Below are positions 20,139 through 20,843 of a stretch of 20,843 bases of DNA, piece after piece. The stretch covers positions 1-20,843 of the forward strand of contig JAZNFO010000022.1 of the NCBI GenBank assembly GCA_045575975.1, given 5' to 3'. Within the stretch, counting starts at the first letter, position 1, and every line of letters starts with the position of its first letter. The notes below the pieces were generated by a model. The model was given only the letters and a program-made list of their open reading frames with translations, was not told where the DNA came from and ran no database searches. A program made the position numbers and the translations under genes. The DNA is from RGIG8709 sp045575975. Lineage in GTDB: Bacteria; Bacillota; Clostridia; Monoglobales; Monoglobaceae.

Positions 20139-20843
20139 TATAAAAGTCTCCCCTTTTCTATCAGGAATTTTTTTCCGTCACCTAATTTTTTCAGGATTTC
20201 TCCTCCTGTGCAGGTTATAAAAATTTGCATATTATTAAGTTTTTCCATAACAAAGGCTTGCCGCCTTTCATCAAGCTCGCTCATAATATCATCAAGGAGC
20301 AAAACGGGATATTCTCCCTTTTCTTCAAAGAAAAGCTGTGCCTCCGCTATTTTTTCTGCAAGAACAACTGTTTTTTGCTGTCCCTGAGATGCAAAGCTTT
20401 TAACCTCAAGAGAGTTTATTTTATATTCAATATCGTCTCTGTGAACACCTGTTTGTGCCTCTCTTAATATAATTTCTCTTTCAAGATTTTTTTCAAGCTT
20501 TTTTCTTAGTTCCTCTTTAAATTCTTCGCTTTTAAATTCCTTCAATGCTCCAAGAGGAGAAATATATTCCATTTCCAGATTTTCATTTTCATCCGAAATC
20601 TGTTTTTGCAAAAGGTTTGCATATTTTTCAATTTTCTTTATATATTCAAATCTGTATTTGCCAATGATTTCAGAAAAACTGATGATTTTTTCATTTAAAA
20701 TTTCAAGAATTATCCTGTCGGGATTATTATTTTTCAGCATTGCATTTTTTTGTTCTATGGTTTTTTTATAATCAGAAAGAGCTGAAAAATAGCTTGGCTT
20801 TAGCTGACTTATTAAAATATCAATATTTTTTCTTCTTTTTGAA
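20138..20843 (-). CDS. recF: Recombination protein RecF, C-terminal part (cut by window edge)
   Basis: The last 234 or so codons of RecF, open to the window edge with no stop. The frame at the edge reads SKRRKNIDILISQL. The C-terminal ATPase half is present: the ABC-type signature region KSFASQGQQKTVVLAEKIAE, the Walker B LLLDDIMSELDERR, and the D-loop after it. The THRDDIE-like GVHRDDIEYKI segment is also typical. RecF loads RecA at gaps with RecO and RecR. The N-terminal P-loop part, dnaN and dnaA should follow to the right. It is joined to remB by a one-base overlap. Confidence 0.95.
   Translation of the reverse strand, partial: SKRRKNIDILISQLKPSYFSALSDYKKTIEQKNAMLKNNNPDRIILEILNEKIISFSEIIGKYRFEYIKKIEKYANLLQKQISDENENLEMEYISPLGALKEFKSEEFKEELRKKLEKNLEREIILREAQTGVHRDDIEYKINSLEVKSFASQGQQKTVVLAEKIAEAQLFFEEKGEYPVLLLDDIMSELDERRQAFVMEKLNNMQIFITCTGGEILKKLGDGKKFLIEKGRLL

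Overview
The window looks like chromosome from an uncultured, strictly anaerobic, spore-forming member of the Clostridia. The evidence is AT-rich DNA with Firmicutes-type ribosome binding sites, a HydF maturase for [FeFe]-hydrogenase, SleC-like spore cortex-lytic proteins, Soj/Spo0J (ParA/ParB) with parS sites, and the recF-remB-gyrB cluster that normally lies beside dnaA. The origin is therefore probably just beyond the right edge. No rRNA, tRNA or CRISPR array was seen.

Left part (1-8266): a compact phage-derived block. Leftward genes run from a Cro-like regulator through a small putative zinc protein, a DUF4373-type replication protein, a small coiled-coil protein, small and large terminase, portal, a Prp-family cysteine protease, a scaffold-like protein and an N4-gp56-family major capsid protein. 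A CI/S24-type repressor is transcribed divergently. The 200-bp gap between cro and the repressor holds two facing near-consensus promoters and three related operator-like motifs. No integrase, tail or lysis gene is in view, and the repressor gene runs straight into the host gene hydF. The capsid N-terminus carries an NLQLF-A site of the kind Prp enzymes cut, so protease and substrate appear to be encoded together.

Middle part (8279-14615): hydF, two parS sites, parA-parB, a small membrane-anchored coiled-coil protein, then three genes related to SleC. The SleC N-terminal domain and the SpoIID-like plus peptidoglycan-binding part are separate ORFs in the same frame, divided by one UGA. Between the second and third of these genes lies a 159-nt self-complementary element. 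A second, diverged copy is cut by the left edge of the window beside the phage capsid gene.

Right part (14616-20843): a CDF metal exporter with Mn-type site residues and a palindrome over its promoter, a convergent RelE-type toxin/AbrB-type antitoxin pair, folA and thyA, then gyrB, remB and partial recF, all leftward from the toxin-antitoxin pair on.

Two repeat families are scattered through intergenic space: the 159-nt element, and a short hairpin family (20-nt palindrome followed by CCTAC) whose arms vary in a compensated way. Both also occur inside the phage block, including the gap between terminase and portal.
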